A stretch of 64,000 bases of DNA from Mycobacterium sp. 141 (GTDB lineage Bacteria; Actinomycetota; Actinomycetes; Mycobacteriales; Mycobacteriaceae): NCBI RefSeq assembly GCF_000382405.1, contig NZ_KB908260.1, forward strand, positions 124,001-188,000, given 5' to 3'. The translations under genes and the position numbers were made by a program. This document shows positions 53,031-62,097 of the stretch, piece by piece. Position 1 is the stretch's first letter. Each line of letters starts with the position of its first letter. Under the pieces are notes generated by a model that saw only the letters and a program-made list of their open reading frames with translations, made no database searches and had not been told where the DNA came from.

Positions 53031-54467
53031 TCATCCACCCGTGGTCTGGTCGTGCGGCGCGCGGCGGGCGACCGGTGGGACATATTCTCCCAGCAGGGTG
53101 CGATGCCACCAGATCCCTTCGTGCCTGAGCTCGTGCCGACTGCTGAAGCGGTACCGGTAGACCCGCGCCCGCACATAATTCGGAGGCGATTCGGGAAAAG
53201 GATTGCGCCGCAACAGACGAACGGTGCCGGGGTCGTTGTCGAGCAACAGCCGCAGGAAAGCAGGCAACCAGTCCTGCCCGTACGCCGGGGATATCGCGAC
53301 GAACCACATCAACCAGTCCAGGCGCAGGTGGTATGGGGCGAGCTGCGGCGGCCGGCGGTGCACATCTCCTGGCTTACCTTTGAACTCGTACTCGTGCCAG
53401 ATCGTGTGCTCGGTCAGTCGGGTGTCTGCAGTGCCTTCGATGACCACCTCGTCGCGAGTGCGGCCGACCACGCCGAACGCCCCGTAGGTGTTCACCAGGT
53501 GGTACCGGTTGAAAGACGCGTTCATTCGCTGTCGGCGTGACAGCAGATTGCGCACCGGCCAGTAACTCAGGACGACCACCACCGCCGTGAAGGCGATGAT
53601 TACGGCGACGAACCAGTACGGTGGATCGGGTAGGGCGGGCGATGCGACCCCGACGAACGAATCCGGGATCACACTGCACGCCAACAGGATCGTCACCCAG
53701 TTGAGCCAGGCGAAGTTCCCGGATATCACCAGCCACAGCTGTGTCACCACGACGATGACGGCGGCCACACCCGCCACCGGCTGCGGGGTGAACAACAGGA
53801 ACGGCACCACCAGCTGCGCGACGTGGTTACCCGCCACCTCGACCCGGTGCAGCGGTTTGGGAAGGTGATGGAAATACCAGCTCAGCGGGCCCGGAATCGG
53901 CTGCGTCTCATGGTGGTAATACAGGCAGGTCAGATTGCGCCAGCACCGATCACCGCGGATCTTGATCAGGCCGGCACCGAACTCGACCCGGAACACCAGC
54001 CACCGCGCGAGCCACAGCGTCAGCACCGGGGGCGCGATGTCGTCATTGCCCAGGAACGCCACGAGGAACCCGGTTTCGAGCAGCAGCGACTCCCAGCCGA
54101 ACGAGTACCACGCCTGACCGACGTTCACGATTGACAGGTAGAGCACCCAGATGAGCAACCACACCAGCATGGCCGCCCACAACGGCACCAGATCACCCAC
54201 ACCCACGACCAGCGCTGCCGACAGGAGCGCACCGGCCCAGCATGTCGCCGCGAAAAACCGGTCAGAATAATGGAATTGGAAGATACTCGGTGCTCGACGG
54301 AACGGTGTCCGGGCCAGATATCGGGGCACGGGCAGCATCCCCCGCTCACCGATGAGCGCACGAAACTGCCGGGCGGCCGCGATGAATGCGATCAGGTAGA
54401 TCGCCGCGGTCCCCCGCTGCAACACCTGTCTGGCCAACCAGTATTCCGGTGCGGTGAACCATTCCAT
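53031..54467 (-). CDS. Lipase maturation factor family membrane protein
   Basis: The 478-residue polytopic protein has seven or eight membrane helices. It carries the LMF signatures FQFHYSDRF, WLARWLVFRVEFGAGLIKIRGD...CWRNLTCLYYHHETQPIPGPLSWY and NTYGAFGVVGRTRDEVVIEG. The exported C-terminal beta domain ends GTVRLLRRNPFPESPPNYVRA. LMF1 homologues in bacteria have no established role; lipid or lipase folding is inferred from eukaryotes. It is convergent with the SDR. Confidence 0.88.
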   Translation of the reverse strand: MEWFTAPEYWLARQVLQRGTAAIYLIAFIAAARQFRALIGERGMLPVPRYLARTPFRRAPSIFQFHYSDRFFAATCWAGALLSAALVVGVGDLVPLWAAMLVWLLIWVLYLSIVNVGQAWYSFGWESLLLETGFLVAFLGNDDIAPPVLTLWLARWLVFRVEFGAGLIKIRGDRCWRNLTCLYYHHETQPIPGPLSWYFHHLPKPLHRVEVAGNHVAQLVVPFLLFTPQPVAGVAAVIVVVTQLWLVISGNFAWLNWVTILLACSVIPDSFVGVASPALPDPPYWFVAVIIAFTAVVVVLSYWPVRNLLSRRQRMNASFNRYHLVNTYGAFGVVGRTRDEVVIEGTADTRLTEHTIWHEYEFKGKPGDVHRRPPQLAPYHLRLDWLMWFVAISPAYGQDWLPAFLRLLLDNDPGTVRLLRRNPFPESPPNYVRARVYRYRFSSRHELRHEGIWWHRTLLGEYVPPVARRAPHDQTTGG

Positions 54468-54536
54468 GTGAGGGCCTGTCGAGGGGCTCTTTCCATGCTA
54501 AGCACCCACCCATCGCGGCGGCAATGGTTGCGCTTG

Positions 54537-55901
54537 TCAGCGCCGCCGCAGCTCCAGCCGGAAGCCGCGCGGCATCGTCGTGAGCCGTTCCTGGATCTGC
54601 AGCCGACAATCCGGGTCGGCGATCAGATCGTAGCGCCGCAGCAGCACGCCGAGCAGCAACACCGCCTCGTGCAATGCGAACTGCCTTCCGATACAGGATC
54701 TTTCCCCGGTGCCGAACGGCTTGTACAGGCCTGCCGGCCGCGCGCGGACCCGCTCCGGGAGGAATCGGTCGGGATCGAACCGGTCCGGATCTACCCCCCA
54801 CCGAGGATCGCGGTGCAGGGTCATCGTCAGCGCAAGCGCCCAGTCGCCTTTACGCATCGGGTGGATGCCGGCCAGCACAGTGTCCACACGGGCGGCCCGG
54901 TAGTAGCCCGGAACAGTCGGCTGCAGCCGCAGCGACTCGTCGAGAACGCGTCGCACATATCGCAGTTTTGCGACCTTCTCGAAGTCGGGCCGCTGCTCGT
55001 CGCCCCACACCTGGTCGACCTCGGCGCGGGCCCGGGCGCATTCCTCGGGATGTTGCGACAGGAAGTACAGCGCGAACGACAGTGCACCCGAAGTGGTTTC
55101 ATGCCCGGCCACAAGGAAGTTGATCAACTGGTAGCGGATATTGGCGGCATCGAGATCCGACGCCAGCATGATCGCCAGCAGGTCGTCGTGACCCGATGAG
55201 GCGCTGGCGCGACGCTTGGCGACGATGTCGTCAGCCAGGGCGTGCAAGTACGCCGCGTCGCGGCGGACCCGTCGCTCATAGCGCCTGGCGACGAATCCGG
55301 GCAGGAATGTCTTCCGCAACACCCCGAGCCGGTCGGAACCCCGTAGAGCAGACACCATGTGTTCGACGAACGGGTGGGTCTGCTCGGAGCCGAAACAACC
55401 AAATGAGTAGCCCGCCGCGCACCGGCCGATGGTTTCCAAGGTCACCCGGGTGGTGTCTGCCGAGACGTCCGTCGGATCCCGGCTGTCCCAGCGATCGGTG
55501 AGTTCCCCTGCGACGTCGAGCATGACCCCGTGGTAGCGGCGCATGGCGGCCTGGCTGAACGCCGGCATCAGTAGTTGATGCGCCTTGAGCCAGTTCGGTT
55601 CATCGTTGTACGCCGTGAACAGACCGTCACCGGCGATGATGCGCAGCGCCTCGATATCGGGGCCGATGTGCTTGGCGAACCGGGTCTCGTCATTGAGGTC
55701 CATGACGGCGTCGGCCCCTGCCGCGATGACGTATTGCGCACCAAGGAAACGGAATTCGAGAACCGGCCCGAGTTCGGCCAGCGCGGCCGCGGACTGCGAT
55801 GGTGCATCGGCATCCAGGCCGAGCACGTCACCTAGGACCGGGACGCGCCGCGGCGGGTGGGGCAGCTTCGGGTACACACGCCGGTGGTCCAGGGCGGTCA
55901 C
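54537..55901 (-). CDS. Cytochrome P450 (CYP102/CYP4-like class)
   Basis: The 454-residue protein has the I-helix motif LVAGHETTSGALSFAL, the K-helix E-x-x-R in LDESLRLQPTVPGY and the haem-binding FGTGERSCIGRQFA with the Cys ligand. The style resembles fatty-acid hydroxylases. GTG start chosen by the family N-terminus (PKLPHPPRRVPVLGDVL). No reductase is fused, so it needs a separate ferredoxin system. The divergent TetR 83 bases away is its likely regulator. Confidence 0.92.
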   Translation of the reverse strand: MTALDHRRVYPKLPHPPRRVPVLGDVLGLDADAPSQSAAALAELGPVLEFRFLGAQYVIAAGADAVMDLNDETRFAKHIGPDIEALRIIAGDGLFTAYNDEPNWLKAHQLLMPAFSQAAMRRYHGVMLDVAGELTDRWDSRDPTDVSADTTRVTLETIGRCAAGYSFGCFGSEQTHPFVEHMVSALRGSDRLGVLRKTFLPGFVARRYERRVRRDAAYLHALADDIVAKRRASASSGHDDLLAIMLASDLDAANIRYQLINFLVAGHETTSGALSFALYFLSQHPEECARARAEVDQVWGDEQRPDFEKVAKLRYVRRVLDESLRLQPTVPGYYRAARVDTVLAGIHPMRKGDWALALTMTLHRDPRWGVDPDRFDPDRFLPERVRARPAGLYKPFGTGERSCIGRQFALHEAVLLLGVLLRRYDLIADPDCRLQIQERLTTMPRGFRLELRRR

Positions 55902-55984
55902 GTGTCCAGCCTCCGCCACTGTTATACATGCGTCAAGTAGTACGCCTGGAGCTTCTGACCGGCCGTCGAAGTTAAGCTGACCGG

Positions 55985-56629
55985 GTGGGTGCCGAGACGA
56001 GACGACGGCTATCCCCCGCCGACCGCCGTAGTGAGCTGTTGACGTTGGGAGCCGAGGTGTTCGGTCAGCTGCCCTACGACCAGGTCCGCATCGACGAGAT
56101 CGCCGAGCGTGCCGGAGTGTCCCGCGCCCTGATGTACCACTACTTCCCGGACAAACGGGCATTCTTCGCCGCCGTGGTGCGGGCTGAGGGCGAGCGCCTG
56201 TTCGCCGCCACCAACACTCCGACCGAACCCGGTCAGAACCTGTTCGGCCAACTGCGGGCCGGCGTCATGGCGTACCTGCAGTACGACGAGGAGCATCCGC
56301 ACGGTGCCTGGGCGGCCTACCTGGGCATGGGACGCACCGACCCGGTGCTACGCGGCATCGACGACGACCGGCAGGCCGACCGGATCATGAGCCGTATCGG
56401 CGAGGCGGCGGCCCAACCGTTGGACGCCAAACTGGAGCGGGATGTGCGTGCCATCGTCTACGGCTGGCTGGCGTTCACGCTCGAGATGTGCCGTCAGCGC
56501 CTCGCCGACCCGTCGATCGACGCCGGATTCGTCGCCGACACCTGTGCCCATGCCCTGCTCGACGCGGTGGGACGGGTGCCCGGCCTGCCCGCCGGGTTGG
56601 CGTCCGCAGCCTCTCCCGAATACCGCTGA
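55985..56629 (+). CDS. TetR-family transcriptional regulator
   Basis: The 214-residue protein shows the HTH LLTLGAEVFGQLPYDQVRIDEIAERAGVSRALMYHYFPDKRAFF (residues ~17-60) and a C-terminal helical domain ending HALLDAVGRVPGLP. It begins at GTG. It is divergent from the P450 gene, and its position upstream of lhr matches the Rv3295-lhr pair in M. tuberculosis. Confidence 0.92.
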   Translation: MGAETRRRLSPADRRSELLTLGAEVFGQLPYDQVRIDEIAERAGVSRALMYHYFPDKRAFFAAVVRAEGERLFAATNTPTEPGQNLFGQLRAGVMAYLQYDEEHPHGAWAAYLGMGRTDPVLRGIDDDRQADRIMSRIGEAAAQPLDAKLERDVRAIVYGWLAFTLEMCRQRLADPSIDAGFVADTCAHALLDAVGRVPGLPAGLASAASPEYR

Positions 56630-56665
56630 CGGCTAGTTGTCGGTGCGGCGCGGCAGTATGGGTGG

Positions 56666-59600
56666 ATGGCCCCGCCCGATCCGCTGACCCGGTTCAGCCC
56701 GCTGACCCGGGAGTGGTTTGCGACGGCGTTTCCGGCGCCGACGGCCGCGCAGGCACAGGCCTGGCTTGCCATCGCCGAGGGCAACAACACCCTGGTCATT
56801 GCACCGACGGGATCGGGCAAGACGTTGGCGGCCTTTCTGTGGGCGATCGACCGGCTGGCCTTCGAGCAACAGACCGCCGCCACAGGCCCCGGTACCCGGG
56901 TGCTCTACGTGTCCCCGCTCAAGGCCTTGGCCGTCGACGTCGAGCGCAACCTGCGCACGCCGTTGACCGGGATCACCCGCGTCGCAGAACGCCAGGGCCT
57001 GCCCGCGCCGTCGATCAGCGTCGGCCTGCGCTCCGGGGACACCCCGCCCAACCAGCGCCGCGCCCTGATCGCCAAACCGCCCGACATCCTGATCACCACC
57101 CCCGAGTCACTGTTTCTGATGCTCACCTCGGCGGCGCGGGACACGCTGGCCACCGTGCAGACCGTCATCGTCGACGAGGTGCATGCCGTGGCTGCCACCA
57201 AACGCGGTGCGCACCTGGCACTTTCGCTGGAACGGCTGGACCAGTTGTTGGACAGGCCCGCCCAGCGGATCGGGCTCTCGGCGACCGTGCGGCCACCGGA
57301 AGAAGTCGCGCGATTCCTGTCCGGTGCGGCCCCGATCACCATCGTCGCTCCCCCGGCCAGCAAGACCTTCGACCTGACGGTGCAGGTCCCGGTGCCGGAT
57401 ATGGCTCATCTGGACAACAACAGCATCTGGCCCGATGTCGAGGAGCGCATCGTCGACCTCATCGAGGCGCACCGCTCCTCGATCGTGTTCGCCAACTCCC
57501 GGCGTCTGGCCGAGCGGCTCACCTCGAGGCTCAACGAGATCCACGCCGAACGCACCGGCATCGAACTGCCACTCGACCGCAACCCACAGGTCGGTGGCGG
57601 TGCTCCGGCACAGCTGATGGCCAGCGGTCAGGCCAACGGCGCACCCTCACTGTTGGCCCGGGCCCACCACGGATCGGTGAGCAAGGAGCAGCGCGCCCAG
57701 GTCGAAGACGATCTCAAGAGCGGGCGGCTGCGCGCCGTGGTCGCGACCTCCAGTCTGGAGCTCGGTATCGACATGGGCGCGGTGGATCTGGTGATCCAGG
57801 TGGAGGCGCCGCCGTCGGTGGCCAGCGGCCTGCAGCGCATCGGCCGCGCCGGCCACCAGGTCGGCGAGATCTCCCAAGGAGTGCTGTTCCCGAAACACCG
57901 CACCGACCTGATCGGCTGCGCGGTGACGGTCCAGCGGATGCTGGCCGGTGAGATCGAAACCATGCGCGTCCCGGCCAACCCGCTCGATGTGCTGGCCCAG
58001 CACACCGTCGCAGCAGCCGCGCTCGAACCACTCGACGCCGAGGGCTGGTTCGACGCGGTGCGGCGCAGCGCGCCGTTCGCCACGCTGCCGCGCAGCGCAT
58101 TCGAAGCGACGCTGGACCTGCTGTCCGGCAAGTATCCGTCCACCGAGTTCGCGGAGCTGCGGCCCCGGCTGGTCTACGACCGCGACACCGGCACGCTGAC
58201 GGCCCGCCCCGGCGCCCAGCGGTTGGCGGTGACCTCCGGCGGAGCCATCCCGGATCGCGGACTGTTCACCGTATACCTGGCCACCGATTCCGAAAAGCCT
58301 TCCCGCGTAGGTGAACTCGATGAAACGATGGTCTACGAATCGCGTCCCGGCGACGTCATCTCGCTCGGCGCCACCAGTTGGCGCATCACCGAGATCACCC
58401 ACGACCGCGTGCTGGTCATCCCGGCTCCGGGCCAGCCCGCTCGGCTGCCCTTCTGGCAGGGCGACAGCATGGGCCGCCCGGTCGAACTGGGCGCGGCAGT
58501 CGGTGCGTTCACCGGCGAGCTTGCCGCACTCGATCGAGAATCGTTCGACGAACGTTGCCGGGCAATGGGTTTCGACGGATATGCAACGGACAATTTGTAT
58601 CAGCTGCTGCGCGAGCAGAGGGAGGCCACCGGTATCGTCCCCAGCGCGAGCTCCCTGGTGGTCGAGCGGTTCCGTGACGAGCTGGGCGACTGGCGGGTGA
58701 TCCTGCACTCGCCGTATGGGTTGCGGGTGCACGGCCCGCTGGCGCTGGCGGTCGGTCGCCGGCTACGCGACCGGTACGGCATCGACGAGAAGCCGACGGC
58801 GTCGGACGACGGCATCATCGTGCGGTTACCCGACGGCGGTGAAAGCCCGCCCGGCGCCGATCTTTTCGTCTTCGATGCCGATGAGATCGATTCGATCGTC
58901 ACCGCCGAGGTGGGCGGGTCGGCACTGTTCGCCTCCCGGTTCCGGGAATGCGCCGCACGGGCCCTGCTGCTGCCGAGACGCCACCCGGGGAAACGGTCGC
59001 CACTGTGGCATCAGCGCCAGCGCGCCGCCCAACTCCTCGACATCGCGCGCAAGTACCCCGATTTCCCGATCGTGCTCGAGGCGGTCCGGGAATGTCTGCA
59101 GGACGTCTACGACGTGCCGGCGCTGACCGAGCTCATGCGCAAGGTGGCCCAGCGTCGGCTTCGGGTGGTCGAGGTGGAAACCGCCACGCCGTCGCCGTTC
59201 GCCGCTTCTCTGCTGTTCGGCTACGTCGGCGCGTTCATGTACGAAGGTGACAGTCCGCTGGCCGAACGCCGCGCCGCTGCCTTGGCACTGGACACCATGC
59301 TGCTCTCCGAGCTGCTGGGTCGGGTCGAACTGCGGGAACTGCTCGACCCGGCCGTGATCGCCTCGACCGCCGCTCAGCTACAGCATCTGGCCCCGGATCG
59401 GGCCGCACGCGATGCCGAGGGAGTTGCCGACCTGCTGCGGCTGCTCGGCCCGCTCACCGAGGCCGAGATCGCCCAACGCTGCACTGCGGAGGTCGTCGGC
59501 GGTTGGCTCGACGGTCTGCACGCCGCCAAGCGGGCACTGCCGGTGAGCTTCGCCGGTCAGGCTTGGTGGGTGGCTGTCGAGGACATCGGTCTGCTTCGCG

Positions 59601-61189
59601 ATGGCATCGGAGTGCCGGTGCCGATCGGTGTGCCCGCCGCGTTCACCGAATCGGTGGCCGATCCGCTCGGCGACCTGCTGGGGCGCTATGCCCGCACCCG
59701 CGGCCCGTTCACGACTACCGACGCCGCCGCCCGGTTCGGCCTCGGCCTGCGGGTCACCGCCGACGTACTGGGCCGGATGGCGGTCGACGGCCGCATGGTG
59801 CGCGGCGAGTTCGTCACCGACCTGGCCGGTGATCAATGGTGCGACGCCGAGGTGCTGAAAATCCTGCGCCGCCGGTCGCTGGCGGCGCTGCGGGCCCAGG
59901 TGGAGCCGGTGTCCACCGCGGCCTACGCGCGGTTCCTGCCGGCCTGGCAGCACGTCGGATCCTCGCACGGCAGCGGTGTCGACGGGTTGGCCGCGGTGAT
60001 CGACCAACTCGCCGGGGTGCCAATACCCGCCTCGGCCGTGGAGTCGCTGGTGTTCGGCCAACGGGTGCGCGACTACCAGCCCGCCATGCTCGACGAGCTG
60101 CTGGCCTCCGGTGAGGTCATATGGTCGGGCGTCGGGCAGATCGGTGGTGGTGACGGGTGGATCGCGTTCCACCAGGCCGAGACTGTGCCGTTGACGCTGT
60201 ACGCGCCCACCGAGATCGAGTTCACCGATACCCACCGCGCAATCATGGAGACCCTGGGTGGCGGCGGAGCCTACTTCTTTCGACAGCTCGCCGAAGGAGT
60301 GCCCGCAGATGAGCTGAAAACTGCTCTGTGGGAACTTATTTGGGCCGGGTGGGTCACCGGGGACACGTTTGCTCCGGTGCGCGCGGTCTTGGCGGGGCTG
60401 TCGGGCCCGCGACGCGGTGGCACCCCTGCGCACCGGCAGCGGCAACGCCCGCCGCGGCTGAGCCGCTACAGCGTGGCCCGCCCGCAGGCCCGGCCCGCCG
60501 ATCCGACCGTGTCCGGGCGGTGGTCGGCCTTGCCCGGCGCGGAACCCGATTCGACGGTGCGGGCGCATTTCCAGGCAGAACTGCTGCTGAATCGGCATGG
60601 CGTGCTCACCAAGGGCGCGGTCAACGCCGAGGGTGTGCCGGGCGGCTTCGCCACCCTCTACAAAGTGCTGAGCGCTTTCGAGGAGGCCGGGAGGTGCCAG
60701 CGCGGATACTTTGTCGAGTCGCTGGGTGGCGCACAGTTCGCCGCGGCCTCAACCGTCGACCGGTTACGGTCCTACCTGGACAGCGTCGATCCCCAGCGTC
60801 CCGAATACCACGCGGTCGTGCTCGCCGCGACAGACCCGGCGAACCCCTATGGGGCCGCGCTCGGCTGGCCTGACGACGGCAGGTCCGGCCACCGGCCCGG
60901 CCGCAAGGCCGGCGCACTGGTGGCACTGGTGGACGGACAGCTCGTGTGGTTCCTGGAGCGCGGCGGGAAATCGCTGCTCAGTTTCGGCTCCAACACCGAC
61001 GCGCAGCGGGCCGCCGCCGCGGCACTGGCCGATCTGGTCAGCTCGGGCCGGGTACCGTCGTTACTGGTGGAACGCGTCAACGGCACCGCCGTGCTCGACC
61101 CGGGCATCGACGAGGAACGCAGCGTGGTGCAGGATGCGCTGACCGGAGCGGGCTTCGCCCGGACGCCGCGCGGGCTGCGACTGCGTTAG
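56666..61189 (+). CDS. lhr: Large ATP-dependent helicase Lhr
   Basis: The 1507-residue superfamily 2 helicase is full-length for long mycobacterial Lhr. It has Walker A APTGSGKTLAAFL, DEVH box IVDEVHAVAATKRG, SAT motif LSATVRPPEEV and motif VI IGRAGHQVG, then a winged-helix and beta-barrel core. A very long C-terminal region of about 650 residues (AERRAAALALDTMLLSELLG onward) forms the Lhr-CTD. It unwinds DNA:DNA and RNA:DNA and is linked to DNA repair. It precedes nei2 by 31 bases. Confidence 0.96.
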   Translation: MAPPDPLTRFSPLTREWFATAFPAPTAAQAQAWLAIAEGNNTLVIAPTGSGKTLAAFLWAIDRLAFEQQTAATGPGTRVLYVSPLKALAVDVERNLRTPLTGITRVAERQGLPAPSISVGLRSGDTPPNQRRALIAKPPDILITTPESLFLMLTSAARDTLATVQTVIVDEVHAVAATKRGAHLALSLERLDQLLDRPAQRIGLSATVRPPEEVARFLSGAAPITIVAPPASKTFDLTVQVPVPDMAHLDNNSIWPDVEERIVDLIEAHRSSIVFANSRRLAERLTSRLNEIHAERTGIELPLDRNPQVGGGAPAQLMASGQANGAPSLLARAHHGSVSKEQRAQVEDDLKSGRLRAVVATSSLELGIDMGAVDLVIQVEAPPSVASGLQRIGRAGHQVGEISQGVLFPKHRTDLIGCAVTVQRMLAGEIETMRVPANPLDVLAQHTVAAAALEPLDAEGWFDAVRRSAPFATLPRSAFEATLDLLSGKYPSTEFAELRPRLVYDRDTGTLTARPGAQRLAVTSGGAIPDRGLFTVYLATDSEKPSRVGELDETMVYESRPGDVISLGATSWRITEITHDRVLVIPAPGQPARLPFWQGDSMGRPVELGAAVGAFTGELAALDRESFDERCRAMGFDGYATDNLYQLLREQREATGIVPSASSLVVERFRDELGDWRVILHSPYGLRVHGPLALAVGRRLRDRYGIDEKPTASDDGIIVRLPDGGESPPGADLFVFDADEIDSIVTAEVGGSALFASRFRECAARALLLPRRHPGKRSPLWHQRQRAAQLLDIARKYPDFPIVLEAVRECLQDVYDVPALTELMRKVAQRRLRVVEVETATPSPFAASLLFGYVGAFMYEGDSPLAERRAAALALDTMLLSELLGRVELRELLDPAVIASTAAQLQHLAPDRAARDAEGVADLLRLLGPLTEAEIAQRCTAEVVGGWLDGLHAAKRALPVSFAGQAWWVAVEDIGLLRDGIGVPVPIGVPAAFTESVADPLGDLLGRYARTRGPFTTTDAAARFGLGLRVTADVLGRMAVDGRMVRGEFVTDLAGDQWCDAEVLKILRRRSLAALRAQVEPVSTAAYARFLPAWQHVGSSHGSGVDGLAAVIDQLAGVPIPASAVESLVFGQRVRDYQPAMLDELLASGEVIWSGVGQIGGGDGWIAFHQAETVPLTLYAPTEIEFTDTHRAIMETLGGGGAYFFRQLAEGVPADELKTALWELIWAGWVTGDTFAPVRAVLAGLSGPRRGGTPAHRQRQRPPRLSRYSVARPQARPADPTVSGRWSALPGAEPDSTVRAHFQAELLLNRHGVLTKGAVNAEGVPGGFATLYKVLSAFEEAGRCQRGYFVESLGGAQFAAASTVDRLRSYLDSVDPQRPEYHAVVLAATDPANPYGAALGWPDDGRSGHRPGRKAGALVALVDGQLVWFLERGGKSLLSFGSNTDAQRAAAAALADLVSSGRVPSLLVERVNGTAVLDPGIDEERSVVQDALTGAGFARTPRGLRLR

Positions 61190-61220
61190 GCAGTTCGATA
61201 CTAGAGCGGTTCAATAGGTC

Positions 61221-61976
61221 ATGCCCGAAGGTGACACCGTTTTCCACACCGCCGCGGTGCTGCGCAGCGCACTGGCAGGAAAGACGTTGACGCGCTGCGA
61301 CATCCGTGTACCGCGTTATGCCGCGGTGGACCTGACCGGCGACGTCGTCGATGAAGTGCTCAGCCGTGGCAAGCATCTGTTCATCCGGGTAGGTGCGGCC
61401 AGCATCCACTCACATCTGAAGATGGAAGGCAGCTGGAAGATCGGGTGGACCGGTGGTGGTGCACCACACCGGATTCGGATTGTGCTGGAAACCAACGACA
61501 GTCGAGCCACCGGCATCGACCTGGGGGTACTGGAAGTGCTGGATCGGGACCGCGATATGGACGCCGTCGCACACCTCGGACCCGACCTGTTGGGCTCCGA
61601 CTGGGAGCCCCGCACCGCAGCAGCCAATCTGGCCGCCGACCCGGCCCGGTCGCTGGCGGCGGCCTTGCTCGACCAACGGGTGATGGCCGGTGTCGGCAAC
61701 GTCTATTGCAATGAACTGTGTTTCGTTTTCGGGCGTCGCCCCACCACACCGGTCGGCACCCTGAAGGACCCGCTGCGGGTCGTGCAGCGCGCCCGGGACA
61801 TGCTGTGGCTCAATCGGTCCCGCTGGAATCGGACCACCACCGGTGATACCAGGAACGGCCGCCAACTATGGGTGTACGGCCGGGCCGGTGCACCGTGCCG
61901 ACGCTGCGGCACCCTCATCGAGACCGACAGTGCAGGCGACCGCGTGACGTATTGGTGCCCGAGCTGCCAGGTGTGA
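61221..61976 (+). CDS. nei2: Endonuclease VIII-type DNA glycosylase Nei2
   Basis: The 251-residue protein starts [14 protein letters not shown] with the Pro nucleophile and Glu of the Fpg/Nei family. It has a helix-two-turn-helix with [18 protein letters not shown] and a C-terminal zinc finger (CRRCG...CPSC). It removes oxidised bases and nicks abasic DNA. It lies downstream of lhr as in M. tuberculosis (Rv3297), likely in one repair operon. Confidence 0.95.
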   Translation: MPEGDTVFHTAAVLRSALAGKTLTRCDIRVPRYAAVDLTGDVVDEVLSRGKHLFIRVGAASIHSHLKMEGSWKIGWTGGGAPHRIRIVLETNDSRATGIDLGVLEVLDRDRDMDAVAHLGPDLLGSDWEPRTAAANLAADPARSLAAALLDQRVMAGVGNVYCNELCFVFGRRPTTPVGTLKDPLRVVQRARDMLWLNRSRWNRTTTGDTRNGRQLWVYGRAGAPCRRCGTLIETDSAGDRVTYWCPSCQV

Positions 61977-62097
61977 CAACTCGCTGAGTGGCCACTCGAC
62001 CGCACAGGCTGCCATGGTGCGATGCACAGCGGATCTTCAGCTACAGCGAAGCCCAAATCCACCCCGAGGTTCGCCACCGGAGGATGAGAATCGGGTC